Shown here piece after piece: positions 12,378 to 23,098 of a DNA stretch of 64,000 nucleotides. The position numbers and the translations under genes were made by a program. Source of the DNA: Cryptomeria japonica (taxonomy: Eukaryota; Streptophyta; Pinopsida; Cupressales; Cupressaceae); the NCBI RefSeq assembly GCF_030272615.1, contig NC_081413.1, forward strand, positions 338,426,802-338,490,801. Reading direction: 5' to 3'. Numbering within the stretch: the first letter of the stretch is position 1; each line of letters begins with the position of its first letter. The notes beneath the pieces are model-generated. The model saw nothing but the letters and a program-made list of their open reading frames with translations, ran no database searches and was not told the DNA's origin.

Positions 12378-12932
12378 ATGAAGGTCACAGTCCCTTTGAT
12401 AGAATTATTGAAAATAAAGGAACATAGAGAAGCTGCTTTATCCTTATTTTCTAAGATCTCTGACTGTAGCACAACTTTGCCTTCAGGTTCAATCAAGGAT
12501 GAAAAGGATCATGAGCTGCAAACCCCAAAGGTATATGTTAAAAAAACTATTACACAAGAGCCCTCACAGGTTGATCCTTTCTATGTTAATTTATTAGTGA
12601 ATAACCGATTAATTAAGAACTATATGATAGATTCTGGTGCAGCTGCAAATGTAATATCATATGGTGTCATGAAAGAATTAGGATTGTCAGTAAGTACAGT
12701 GTATGGGAAGTGTTATGCTATGGATAACATAGAAGTGCCAGTGATAGGTACAATGAAAGATGTTGAAGTAAAAATAGCAGCATTCCCTGAAGCAACATAT
12801 AAGATGGATGTCATTGTAACTGACACAAAACCTCACTATGGTATGCTTATATCTAGACAATGGGTTGTAGCAGTAGGTGGAAATGTTCAGTTGGATCTGT
12901 CATATGCTACAATCCCTATCAATGGGAACTAG
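12378..12932 (+). pseudogene. Aspartic protease domain of element A
   Basis: The retropepsin signature MIDSGAAANVIS is present, with the catalytic Asp codon at 12630-12632. A downstream VIVTDTKPHYGMLISR motif fits the flap and substrate-binding half of the family. It is open from 12378 to a TAG at 12930. It would cleave the Gag-Pol polyprotein. The segment is in frame with the preceding gag linker across a TAG at 12375, so it was probably one polyprotein. Confidence 0.8.
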
Positions 12933-12938
12933 GTTAAG

Positions 12939-13836
12939 TTGTATAGAGAGCCACGTGCCCCTAGGGTAATTGAGAAGATAGACCCTAGTATGTTAAACTA
13001 TATGAATGATGTGGATCTTGACAATTTTAGAATACAACCGATTTTGCCTCAATTGAAAAATACTGAATCTATTGTGGTTGAATTGGAATATCAACAACAT
13101 GGTTTATGGCATATGTATTTTGATGGAGCTTGCTCTAAAGAAGGATCTAGAGCAGGAGTTCTTTTTGTGTCCCCATCAGGTATGACCTTCAAATATTCTT
13201 TTATGCTCGCCTTCCAGTGCACAAATAACACTGTTGAATATGAAGCCTTGTTATTGGGGCTTGTAGTTGCAAAAAGGCATGGTATTCAGTTGTTGAGAGT
13301 ACTAGGGGATTCAGAGTTGGTTGTTTCTCAGGCTAGATCTAAGTATGCATAAAAAAATGATCATTTGAAAAGATACAAACATGAAATTTTGGGATGTGAT
13401 TGAACATTTTAGTTCATTATCTATTAATTGGATAGAAAGGTCAAAGAATATCATGGCTGATTTCCTAGTAAATTTTGCATTAAAAAATGATGATATAACA
13501 CTAACCGGTGTATCAATGGTTGAGATAAAATCTAGGCCTACCATTCCTGACAATGTATATAATTGGCAAGTGTTTTCTCATGATGAAGACATCCTCAGAT
13601 TCATACAATGCATTGATGACTATGATGGACAAAAAATTGATTGCAATACATTGGTAGAAGTGGTTGAAGATAGAGAAACTGTGTTTGGAAATTACATGGT
13701 TCAATTGGAAACTAATGAAATGCCTAAAGGGTTAGTAGAATTGGAAGGTATGTTCAGTTATAGTGACAGTCATTTGCATCAGCAGTCAACCACCAAGTTA
13801 GATGAATTAGAGGAAGTGAACTTAGGGACTGACTAA
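12939..13836 (+). pseudogene. Archaeal-type RNase H (aRNH) located between protease and RT
   Basis: The domain spans ~13080-13490: MYFDGACSKEGSRAGVLFVS with the first catalytic Asp at 13122-13124, then TNNTVEYEALLLGL (catalytic Glu), LGDSELVVSQ (Asp), and NIMADFLVNFA (final Asp). This pattern fits the second, archaeal-type RNase H known from plant Tat Ty3 elements. A stop (TAA) is at 13350, with a frameshift soon after. The following ~340 bp to 13836 is a linker with no known domain. In the described Tat elements I recall, and in D here, this domain follows RT and the native RNase H; here it precedes RT. It would remove RNA from RNA/DNA hybrids during reverse transcription. Confidence 0.8.
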
Positions 13837-14660
13837 TCCCCCAAGTTGGTGTATATTGGAAAAAAATTATCTCCTCATGTCAGAGTTAACCTTATTAAAT
13901 TATTGAAAAAATATAAGCATTTTTTTGCTTCGTCTTATGAAGATCTAAAGGCTTATAGACAAGATCTATTTCAGCATGAAGTCCCTTTGCTTCCAGGTGC
14001 TAAGCCTTTTAGATAGAAACAAAGACCTATTAACCGACTATTGGAATCTAAAATGCAACAAGAATTAACCAAGCTGAGGGAAGGGGGAATCATTAATCCT
14101 ACAAGGCATTCATCATGGGTGTCTAATTTGGTCCTAGTTAGGAAGAAGAATGGGGACATAAGGCTCTATGTTGACTTCAGGAACCTGAATGTTGCTTCTT
14201 TGAAAGACAATTATTCTTCTCCTAATATGGAAGCAATATTGCAGAGAGTAACTGGCTGTGACCTTTTGTCTATGATGGATGGGTTCTTAGGATATAACCA
14301 GGTATTAGTGAAAGAATCTAAACAATTCAAGATTGCTTTTACCACCCCTTGGGGAACATAGGTATATGTAAGAATGCCTTTTGGTTTGAAAAATGTTGGA
14401 GCTACTTTTCAGAGAGCAATGGATGTACCTTTCAAGGAGTTCATTAACATTATCATGGTAGTGTATCAAGATGATTTGACATGTTTCTCCAAAAGGGCAG
14501 ATGACCACTATGGGAACTTGGAAAAGGTTTTCAATAAAGCTCTGGAATTTGGTGTACCCTTAAATCCAAAAAAAAGTGTCATTTTGCTGTCACTAAAGGG
14601 AAGTTGCTTAGGCATATTGTCTCCAAAGAAGGGGTTAGAATAGACCCTGAAAGAATTGAA
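13837..14660 (+). pseudogene. Reverse transcriptase of element A
   Basis: Ty3-type RT. Upstream linker with VPLLPGAKPFR near 13980. Fingers and palm: EGGIINPTRHSSWVSNLVLV, RLYVDFRNLN (14160), LSMMDGFLGYNQ (catalytic Asp), MPFGLKNVGATFQRAMD (14374) and the active site VYQDDL with Asp-Asp at 14470-14475. YQDD replaces the more usual YLDD/YVDD. TAG stops at 14014 and 14359 and a frameshift near 14600 break it. It would copy element RNA to DNA in cytoplasmic particles. Confidence 0.88.
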
Positions 14661-15238
14661 GCTATAAACAATGTACTTGAGCCAAAGAGTGTTAAAGGTA
14701 TCCAATCTTTCTTTGGGAAAGGTAAATTTTGTTAGAAGATTTATTTCAAAATTTGTAGAGATAGTCAAGCCCATTGTTAAATTGCTTAAGAAGGATACAA
14801 AGTTTTGCTGGGGTGAAGAAGCTTCAAAGGCTTTTGATGAAATAAAAAAGGCTATTCAGGAGGCACCAGTGTTAAAGTCCCCTGAGTACAGTAAGCCTTT
14901 CTCTCTATTTTCTTTTGCTTCATATCATACAGTGGTTGCAGTTCTTCTACAAAAGGATAATGAAGGATATGAACATCCTATAGCTTTTTAGAGCAAATCT
15001 TTACAGGCTACAGAGTTAAAATATGAAATCATGGAAAAAAAAGCATATGCTTTGGTTAAGGTTGTAAAAGCATTTAGGCCATATCTTGTAAATGCACAAG
15101 TAATTGCTTATGTCCCACACGTGGCTGTCAAAGATATTTTGTCTCAGTCTGAGGTCACTAGTAAAAGATGTAGATGGATAACCAAAATTCAGGAGTTTGA
15201 TCTGGAGATTAAAATTACTAAATTGGTAAGAGGTTGAG
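14661..15238 (+). pseudogene. Degenerate native RNase H / connection domain of element A
   Basis: Follows RT in the usual Ty3 place: FVRRFISKFVEIVKPI (thumb/connection), then SKAFDEIKKAIQEAPVL and FSLFSFASYHTVVAVLLQ, ELKYEIMEKKAYALV. The family's first catalytic Asp (TDAS) is replaced (SFAS), and the Asp of the TDHKSL-like motif is absent (YVPHVAVKDIL). Loss of the native RNase H activity after gaining a second RNase H is known in Tat elements and retroviruses. A TAG is at 14989 and frame is lost near 15235. Confidence 0.75.
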
Positions 15239-16541
15239 GTGAATAATGTTGAAGTTAAGGACATCCTGGTTACCAGTATTGAGACATAGCCCTGGTACTC
15301 AGAGATAGTACATTTTTAAGAGATGCAACATATTCAGAAGGGATGACTCATAATCAAAGAAGGACACTAAGATTAAAATCTCAAAAATATGTCCTTATTC
15401 ATGGTGATCTGTATTAGCGGAATAGAGATGGGGCATTGCTGATGTGTTTGGATAAATCCCAAGCTAAAAGGATGTTAACTGAAATGCATGATGGAGTATG
15501 TGGAGGTCACTACTCTGCCAAAACAATTGTTGGTAAGATAGTTCGGGCTGGATATTATTGGCCTATGTTGTTTAAATATGCCCATGAACATGTTTGGAGA
15601 TGTGACCCATGCCAAAAAATTTCATCTAAGCTAAAGTATGAGGGAGATTTACCCCTCAACCCAGTCACAATGGAAGCCCCTTTTGTCCAATGGGGCATTG
15701 ATTTTATTGGAGAAATAGTTGAGAAGTCAAGAAGAGGTCATAGGTGGATTATAGTAGCCACTGATTATTTCACCAAGTGGATTGAAGCTATACCCACTAG
15801 GAGAGCCACAAGTAAGGTTGTTATTGACTTCCTGATCGATAACATCATAACTAGATTCGGTGTTCCTATGAAACTGGTGATGGATAATGCCATGAGCTTC
15901 AAGTCAGAGGAGTTCATTGAATTTTGCACCAGCCATGGAATAGTTATGTCCTACTTTTCACCATATCATCCTCAGTGTAATAGACAAGCTGAATCCAGCA
16001 ATAAGAGCCTCTTGAACATTATTAAGAAAATCCTAGAGGAGAACAAAAGGTCTTGGGACCAGAAGTTAAAGTTGGCCCTATGCAGACAAGGTTACTGTCA
16101 AGAAAGCAATTGGGGTTTCACCTTTTGAACTGGTTTATGGCACACAATCTAGGGTGCCAGTCAATAATCTTTTAGTATACAAGTTTCTGCAAGTTGAAGA
16201 CATGGAGTTATTTGAACCTATGGAAGATAGAATGATTCAGATGGTGGAGGTGGAAGAAATTTTAACTTTGGCCCATAAGAGGAATTTGAAGATCCAGTTG
16301 TAGTCCAAATATCTATTAGACAAAAGAACCTTGTTAAGAAAGTTTCAAATTGGTGACATGGTTCTTCAATGGAATGCAAAAGGGAAAGACAAAGGGAAAA
16401 ATAAGAAATTTGAATCATTATGGATAGGCCCCTCTGTGGTTTATGATCTTAATGGCAAGGATTCATATTTTTTGTAGAAAATGAATGGTGAGGTGTAGGA
16501 ATTTCCAGTGCATGGATAGTTCCTGAAACATTATTTCTCCT
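15239..16541 (+). pseudogene. Integrase of element A
   Basis: The HHCC zinc domain is at ~15480-15620 (MHDGVCGGHYSAKTI, then WRCDPCQK). Catalytic core: WGIDFIGEI with Asp at 15700-15702, MDNAMSF with Asp at 15883-15885, QAESSNKS with Glu at 15991-15993, a D-35-E spacing. The main open part is 15436-16128; a frameshift near 16080 moves the C-terminal part (FELVYGTQSRVPVN, RKFQIGDMVLQW, LKHYFS) to another frame ending TGA at 16539-16541. TAG stops lie at 15286, 15416, 16301 and 16477. It would insert the cDNA into the genome. No chromodomain is seen. Confidence 0.88.
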
Positions 16542-16683
16542 GAGTCCATGCACAGTAGGTCTTAGTCTATATATATTTAGGTTTTCTTTTGTTGTTTGTT
16601 TTTGGGTTTGTGTTTGGTATGTTCTCTAGATTTTTTGAATTCTTGTGTTGATCTTGCAATCAACGATCCCTAGTTAGAGCCAT
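16542..16683 (+). other. Short 3' untranslated region of element A
   Basis: 142 bp between the integrase stop and the inferred LTR start. I do not see a clear purine-rich polypurine tract before TGTTATCACTG, which is a weakness in placing the boundary at 16684. Confidence 0.45.
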
Positions 16684-16989
16684 TGTTATCACTGTTTTGA
16701 AAATTGGGTGTTCTTGTCCCATAGTTGGCTAAAAATCTGCAAAGTGTGTTTGGCATGGCCTTGTTGCCTCTATGTTTCTTGGGCCAAAGAGGGTTTAAGG
16801 TTTTGAAAGTTTTAACCCTTCCTATGTTTGAAAACCCTTGTGTTCTATTTCTGCATTACTTTTCCACTTAAGTGGAAGGGTCTCTCCATCATGAAAGTGT
16901 CCCCCCCTTCAGGTTTTCCCTAGGCGATCCTTTAAATTTTTTCAATTTTACGTCTCTACCTATGTATTGTTTTAATCTTTGTCAAGATT

Positions 16990-18260
16990 CTACACATTCA
17001 TGCAAGTCAAGGTTCATCTTGTGGTGTGCGTTGGTTCATTGGGAGAAGATGCCCATGGTTTATCATATGCAAAGCAGCGAAAAGGGTAAGTGGGCCTGGC
17101 CAGAGAATTGTTAGTCAGGTTAAAAGAATGCATCTTGTATTGGATCCAATGGCTCGCATTGCTTCGCTAGCCCAAGATGCTTGTGACTTAACCTTTGCGA
17201 AGTAGCGAAAGAGTTGGCGGGTCCCAGAGGCAAGTGGTTCCTTTGGTTAAAGGATGATCAGTTCAGAAAAAATCAATGACTGGCATTGATTTGTAGCCTA
17301 AAGATGTTCGTGTGTTACCTTTCACGAAGTAGCAGAAAGGTGGAGGGCCCAAGCAAGGTAGTCGCGACAAGGGTAATAGATGACTAGGTTTCTAAGATCC
17401 TACGGTTGTCGTTATATTGCAAAGAAGAGTTGCTTGAGATTTAAAGTCTATGAAGTAGTGAAAAGGTCAGTGGGCCCAAAGGGCAAGCAGGTCAGAGTTT
17501 TAAAGACCGATTAAGTAGGAGTTGATCGGATGGCACGTGTGGATTCGCAGCCCCAAATCAAATGGAGGTTACTGTTTCCAAAATAGAAAAATGATGTGGC
17601 AGTCACACAGTGGATGACATGGCAGGACAGATGGGTTGCTCGATGGAGAGAAATGGTGACTTGTTAGATGCACGTGGCTCCAAAGGATAGTTGAGGGCCC
17701 ATTGTGATTTAGCCGGCAGTTGTGTTAAAGAAGGGTAAAGTGAAATATGTGGTGGCCTTAGAATGGAGCCCGATGGAGTTATCTAAGTGAATAGCCGATT
17801 GACATGTGACATTCATTCATTGGTGATGAAACAAAGCAAGTACTCTCTGAGTTGAGGGCCCACTTTAAAGATCTGAGTGCATTAAATGGTGTACATCTTG
17901 AGGTGGATCCAATGGTTGTCATTGTTTTGCAGCCCAAAGATGCTTGTAGTTTAGCCTTCGTGAAGTGGTGAAAACCGTTAGCCGTCATGATTGTGCGCAG
18001 TTAGTTAAGAAGACTGGCAGTCGCTATAGGAAGTAAAGATCGATCAAGTGGATAATGATTTGATAGCCGGTGTTGTTTCATGTGGTCAAAGAAATCAGTG
18101 TTTAACCTTCACGAAGTAGAAAAAGGAAGGTGGGGCCCATTACTAATGTAGAGTGACTGGGGAAATTAAAGATAGTGAAAGTTTCTGAGATCCAATGATC
18201 ATCGTTGCTTCATGAAAGAAAAGTGTGGGGGTTTTAAACTCTGCAAAATGGCGAAACAAC
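16990..18260 (+). repeat. Degenerate U3 repeat array of the 3' LTR
   Basis: About nine units of 110-160 bp. Each has a variant of cgaagtagcgaaaaggt followed by gggcccaa and ggatccaatggttgtcatt. GGGCCC occurs at 17345, 17472, 17695, 17856 and 18133, and CACGTG at 17534 and 17671. CACGTG is the plant G-box core; TGGGCC is the site II element bound by TCP factors. The array lies 330 bp or more before the ORF start and could be its promoter or enhancer region. This regulatory role is inference. Confidence 0.6.
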
Positions 18261-18591
18261 GAAATAGGGAAATACTTAGAAGGTTTGTGATCTGTTGGAG
18301 CTCATTTTTTAATTCATTTTGCAAATTCAATTCTGAGGTGATGTTTGAAGCATGTGAGATTAATGCCAAAATTCAATGCCAAGTTTCTGAGTTAAGGTCC
18401 ACATCAATTGAGTACTGGCACCATTTCGACAAGTTTGTTGTAGACGAGCTGATGCAAAGCAATTTTCTTCAGGCAAGTAACAAGTTTTTGTGTTTTTTCT
18501 TGCTAATTGTAGTCTAAAAATTGGTGTTACTGTGTGAATTGCTTCATTAGAGTTTTGTTTAGCTCTCAATTGGTATAATTGTATTAACGAG

Positions 18592-21500
18592 ATGGCACCA
18601 AGAAGGGATTTCATAGGGAAAGTAAATTACCAAGATAGGAACATATGTGATGACTTCCTAGAACAACTAACCATGTCTACCAATGCTGCGGCCAAAGCTA
18701 AAGAATTGATACCAAAAAACCCTCATTTAAGATTTGGAGATGGTCTATATGATAAAGGCAATTGGTTAAGTGATCCACAGATAGGGATGTTAGGTCTAGG
18801 ACTTTTCAAGATAGGTTTTGGTTAGAGACATTCCCCTGCCCTATTAAATAGTATATGGGAATTAGATGTGGGAAAGCTTATAGTCCCTGACATCTTCATG
18901 GATGTAGATTTGTTGACCCTGATTGAACAAAATTATGACCCTATAGCCAAATGTATCAGGAATATAAAGGGAGCAGCCTTAATTGAGATTAATGATGATG
19001 AGTTCAGGAAGGTTTTCAAGCTTAGTGAAGTGTCCAATTATCTAGAGCCCTATCAACTTTGAGCCACTTGCACAAGTATACAATGTGCAAAGGGATCATC
19101 TTAGGAGTGGCCCACTAAAAGAGTTTTTTGTCAAGATAGGAGGGTTAACTGTTGTAGGCCCTAGTACCATGGAACCTTTCTCCCTGAACTTGTTTACTCT
19201 AAGGGCTAAGGGCATGTATTGGTCACTTTGTCAGATTTTTGGAAAAGATGTTGAGAAAAACATGCCAACCCATTATATGTTGATGATAGCACAGATTCTG
19301 AACCCCTCTCTAGCAGTAACATTTGACTATGCACCTTACCTCACTGATGCAATTCATTAAGGGCTAGTAGGCATAAAAAATGGTAAGGTGGATAGGCCTT
19401 TTGGATGGTATTCCCTTCTCATGCATATGTTCTTATTTAAAGGTGCTGAATATTTTGCTAGTGAAATGGAACTAATAAAGAAAAAAGATGATGAAGAGAT
19501 GCCAGTGCAATTATGGAGCACCATTCTGTCCTAGTATAGAGAAGATTTCAGTTAACTAAAGTTTGATATATGTTTTGCATCTAAAATCAGGATTCTCTTG
19601 TGCGCAGAAAACCCTAGGATCCCAAAGGCTCCTTTGGAGTTCCTCAGGCCTAAAGAGTTTGCTGAAGGTATTAAAATTGTTCATAATTGGGGTGATATGT
19701 ATTTGTACCCTGTTTCTATAGTTTTCAAAGTTTATGGTATCAAAGGCACTCCATATTTATTGCCCTATCAAGTCCCATTGAAGATAGGGATTGCTAAAGT
19801 CTTAAGGCAGATTGGAGCTATGCAAGAGGCAGAGATGACAAATAGGGGTAAAGGGACTATTTTCCCAACTATTACCATGGCCCATCATTTTGTGATCACC
19901 AAAGGTGGCTGGAAGTATTTTGAAGAATTCTTTAAACCATATAGGTTGTCTACTATGGTTTCAAGATTTGCAGACCCAGAAGATTTTTTCAATGACATGT
20001 TTAGAAAGAGAGCAGTATGTAAAGGTAGGCCACACCAATTTCATTTCCATGAAGATCTAATTATGAATGAATTCAATTTGGATGAGCAAGAATTGAGGAA
20101 AGAGAATTGGGTGGCATACAAAAGGGCTCTTGACTTCACTCATCAATTTGATAGTAGTTATGACCCTCTTTCTAGTTTTAATACCTTTGAGGAAAAAAAA
20201 AATTCTTAATTCTTTATTTTGAAGACCTCATGCAAAATTTGAAGGAAAAGAGGGAGGCTATAATGAGAAATGATCTTGACAGGGTTAGACTGGTTCTGGC
20301 TAAGCCTGCCTTTTCTAAGGTCATCCCACCGGGTGATTATGTAATGCACAAGAAATCAAAATATAGTGTGATGATACCAGTGACTGGTGAGCCTTCTACT
20401 TGAAGAGGGAAAAGAGCAATTGAAGATGTCATTGACATCCAAGACTCCCCTAAAAGGCAAAGAGTAGGGAAGGAAGTGCAAATCAATGAGCCTCTGTATA
20501 GTCTATCTCAATCCCCTATCCATATAGGAGATGAGTAGGCGGTGGCCAAACAATTGTTAGAGTTAGGAAGTCTCAGGGAGATTGCCTACACATATGAGGA
20601 AACACAAGAGGGGATGCTAGAAGAGCCACCTAGTGCTGAGATGAACTTAATAGAAGGTGAGATCAAATGTAAAGAGTTAGACCCAATAGTCAAGAAAGAC
20701 AATGAGGAGTTCTTGGCTGATAGTAACTTTGTTACAATAGGGGCCTTCATGCAATTTGTATGGAAACAAAACATTGAACAGTTTAAGGCAAGATGTGAAA
20801 AAAGGAAGAATGAGCAGCTTCACAAAGATGTAACTCTGGTGGAGGAAGAGGTAAAATAAGAAATGATTGAAGAATTCAAGGCCATTACTCCTGAAAAGGG
20901 AAGAGAGATGGTATCAAAGGCTGGTGTTTTCATCCTCCCTGAGTGGGATATAGCTGATGCTTTGGTACTTGAAGCGGTTGGGAAAGAAACCAAGCCTATG
21001 GAAGGAGTGACATTCAACAAAGATAATGTTGCTTTAGTCATGTCATCATTGAAAAAGGATGAAAATAGAAGAAGGAAAGATGCCTCAGATTCTAGTTTCC
21101 TAGGGGTATGATTGTGAAAAGAGTCCAAGATACAGGGGTAGTAGAAGCTCCTAGCATAGTTTTAGAAACTGCAAAATTCAGTGTAGCAGTGGCAAAAAAA
21201 GAGGCAAAGGAAAATGCTAATATCCAATTGAAATCAGAAACAATCTTGAAGGCTTATAATGAGGCCAAAGAAGGAATAGCTAATCGAGATAGCATCATTG
21301 CTAGCCTTCAGAGTTAGATGGCAGGAAAACACCATCAAGGTGAGTCTTCTACTCTAATGATAGCTTCTTCTCCAGCAAGACCTCCACCTACAAGTCCTAT
21401 CATAGAATATCTCCCTTCTCCTATGCCTTCTAGTTTCCAACCAGCTGAAACTATTCAACATGAGTTGGAAAAGTTGAAACAAGCTCAAGCCATGTTTGCA

Positions 21501-22220
21501 AGTAAATATGAGGAAAAGGTAAAGGCTACAATTTTGAAATTTGTTGATTCAGTTAGGGCCTCTGTCATACATATTTCTATGAAGAGGATTCTGAATATTT
21601 TGACTGAATTAAGAGAAGATGAGACCACTTTGGAACCAATTCTGAATAAGTGGATGCCTAGGGGAAAGGAGTTAGAGCATATGTGTTCATCTCATGTAGA
21701 TGCAGAGGCAAATGACAGTCTCAGATCCACTTGTGAATTCATAAAAGAAATGAATATATTGTCAGAAGAAAGGGCAGGTGTGAAGAGAAAAGCCCAATTA
21801 TACAGGAAAGAATATTTTGATCACAAGTATGAGTTGTTTCCCGAGGGTTTTATTTGTCTGAATCAGTTAAAAGAGGAGAAGACATGGCTGGAAGAGTTGG
21901 ACCACAACTTGTCCCAAAGGGTAAATGAAATCATCAATATTGATGACACGTCCTTATTTGTCAAGACAATTGAGGAGATTGAAAAGGTAAAGTCACATTA
22001 TGGTTTCATAGAAACAGAGATTGGGCAGTTAAGGGTCACTTGAATAAGGCTAGAAGGAATGAAGAAGAAGATTGTTATCTTTTCTTGGCCGAATGATGAA
22101 ATGTTCCAGGAATGGAAGGACAAATATGCCAGACAACAAAAAGAAATTCTAGAACAATTAGAAGATGTTGCAGTGGGACAACAAGCTGAAAAGACTGTTG
22201 ATATTGAAAAGGACTTGTAA
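18592..22220 (+). pseudogene. LTR-encoded unknown protein, ~1,208 codons (copy in 3' LTR of A)
   Basis: The most complete copy. Start ATG at 18592 (MAPRRDFIGKV), shared with B. Approximate codons: 1-310 globular N-terminal part; 335-540 second globular part (ENPRIPK, GTPYLLPYQVPLKIGIAKVL, MAHHFVITKGGWKYFEEFFK); ~600 linker RGKRAIEDVIDI...SPKRQRV, basic and nuclear-signal-like; ~780 PEKGREMVSKAGVFILPEWD; 840-910 and 960-1200 charged coiled coil; TAA at 22218. Breaks: TAG at 18824, 19533, 20536 and 21316, TAA at 19358 and 20857, TGA at 20401 and 22042, frameshifts near 19050, 20205 and 21105. No pol motif, signal peptide or membrane helix. Unknown function; shared by three LTR copies here. Confidence 0.8.
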
Positions 22221-23098
22221 CTATTTTTTTTGGAGAAGATTGCGGTTTGTAACAAATTCTCCTAGGAATGTCTGAAGCTTGTATGCATCCATAATGTTAG
22301 AAATGGATACCAGGACTAATGAAAAATGATTACAAGAAGTTTTGTAAAGAAACTCTGCATAAATATATCTGGGTTTTTCTAGCTATCACAGAGAATACTT
22401 TGATTCATGTAAGATTAATTTTCAAAAATGAATATAAAGATGAAGATCAACACTTTTCAGGCCTAAATCTGCATTGTCTTCTGGTGTGCATTCATTAATT
22501 TACTGGTTTCATTTGAATAATCTAGGTTTATTTGATTGAACATAGATTGCAAGGTAGTCATATGGATATGTTTCTAGCTTTTCTTTTCAAGGGAGAGGAA
22601 TTAAATATGCTTGAAATATCTCTACCAGTAAATAGATTGTTTTCTTACTTTGAATTTGATGAACGGTTTTAGTTTTTAGAGGATAAAACTCATGTATATG
22701 TTAGGCATGTATGGGGTTAGCTAAGGCCGAGGTGGTGAAATGTACAAGATTATTCAGTTTTGGAGTTCTAACTTGATTTGGGTGACTCTGTAGCCTGAAT
22801 AAGGCACTGGTATTCAATTGTGGGATTCTTTTTACCTTTCTTGAAGATCAATACTGAAAATGGACACAAGTTTTCTTTTTAATGTTTCAGTTTCATTGAG
22901 GTGATGAAATCCATGGGTTTTCTAACACTGGTTTACTATGGATCTTAATCTTAAAGTGTGAAAATATTCATAGAAGGTATACCCACCTGAACTTTGGATA
23001 ATTTCAAAGTGTAGAAGGTTTTGAAACCTTGTTATTTGTTATTTTCGAGTTCTATTTCTCTGATCTCTTCATATGCAAACAGAGTTACTTGATTTTAC
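22221..23098 (+). other. LTR A tail after the ORF, truncated
   Basis: Matches 8606-9483. No gene. The match stops at gattttac (23098) and unrelated sequence follows, which removes the LTR terminus needed for integrase recognition. Confidence 0.7.

Larger units (their letters stand above)
5037..23098 (+). mobile_element. Ty3-type LTR retrotransposon A with giant ORF-bearing LTRs
   Basis: Order: 5' LTR (left part outside the window or displaced by B), primer site at 9539, gag, protease, aRNH, RT, degenerate RNase H, integrase, short 3' untranslated region, 3' LTR. The internal domain is 9536-16683. The two LTRs differ by about 7% in a 325-nt sample (5042-5366 against 18639-18964), so the insertion is old. 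Its 3' LTR lacks the last 52 bp present in the 5' LTR (9484-9535). All ORFs are broken, mostly by TAG codons. The archaeal-type RNase H suggests kinship with Tat, but the domain order is unlike D in this same window. Confidence 0.85.
16684..23098 (+). mobile_element. 3' LTR of element A (~6.4 kb), ORF-bearing
   Basis: The start is set by TGTTATCACTG, the exact point where homology with LTR B (5036) begins. The right end is broken at 23098, 52 bp short of the terminus seen in the 5' LTR. Content: 300-bp unique part, degenerate repeat array (16990-18260), unknown ORF (18592-22220), 880-bp tail. At about 6.5 kb when whole it would exceed most known plant LTRs; Ogre-type LTRs reach about 5-6 kb. 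Confidence 0.75.

Noticed and set aside
9773-16541. Recoded TAG (stop read as Gln)
   Set aside because: Frameshifts and other stops also occur, some TAG replace Trp and not Gln, and plant nuclear genes do not reassign TAG.
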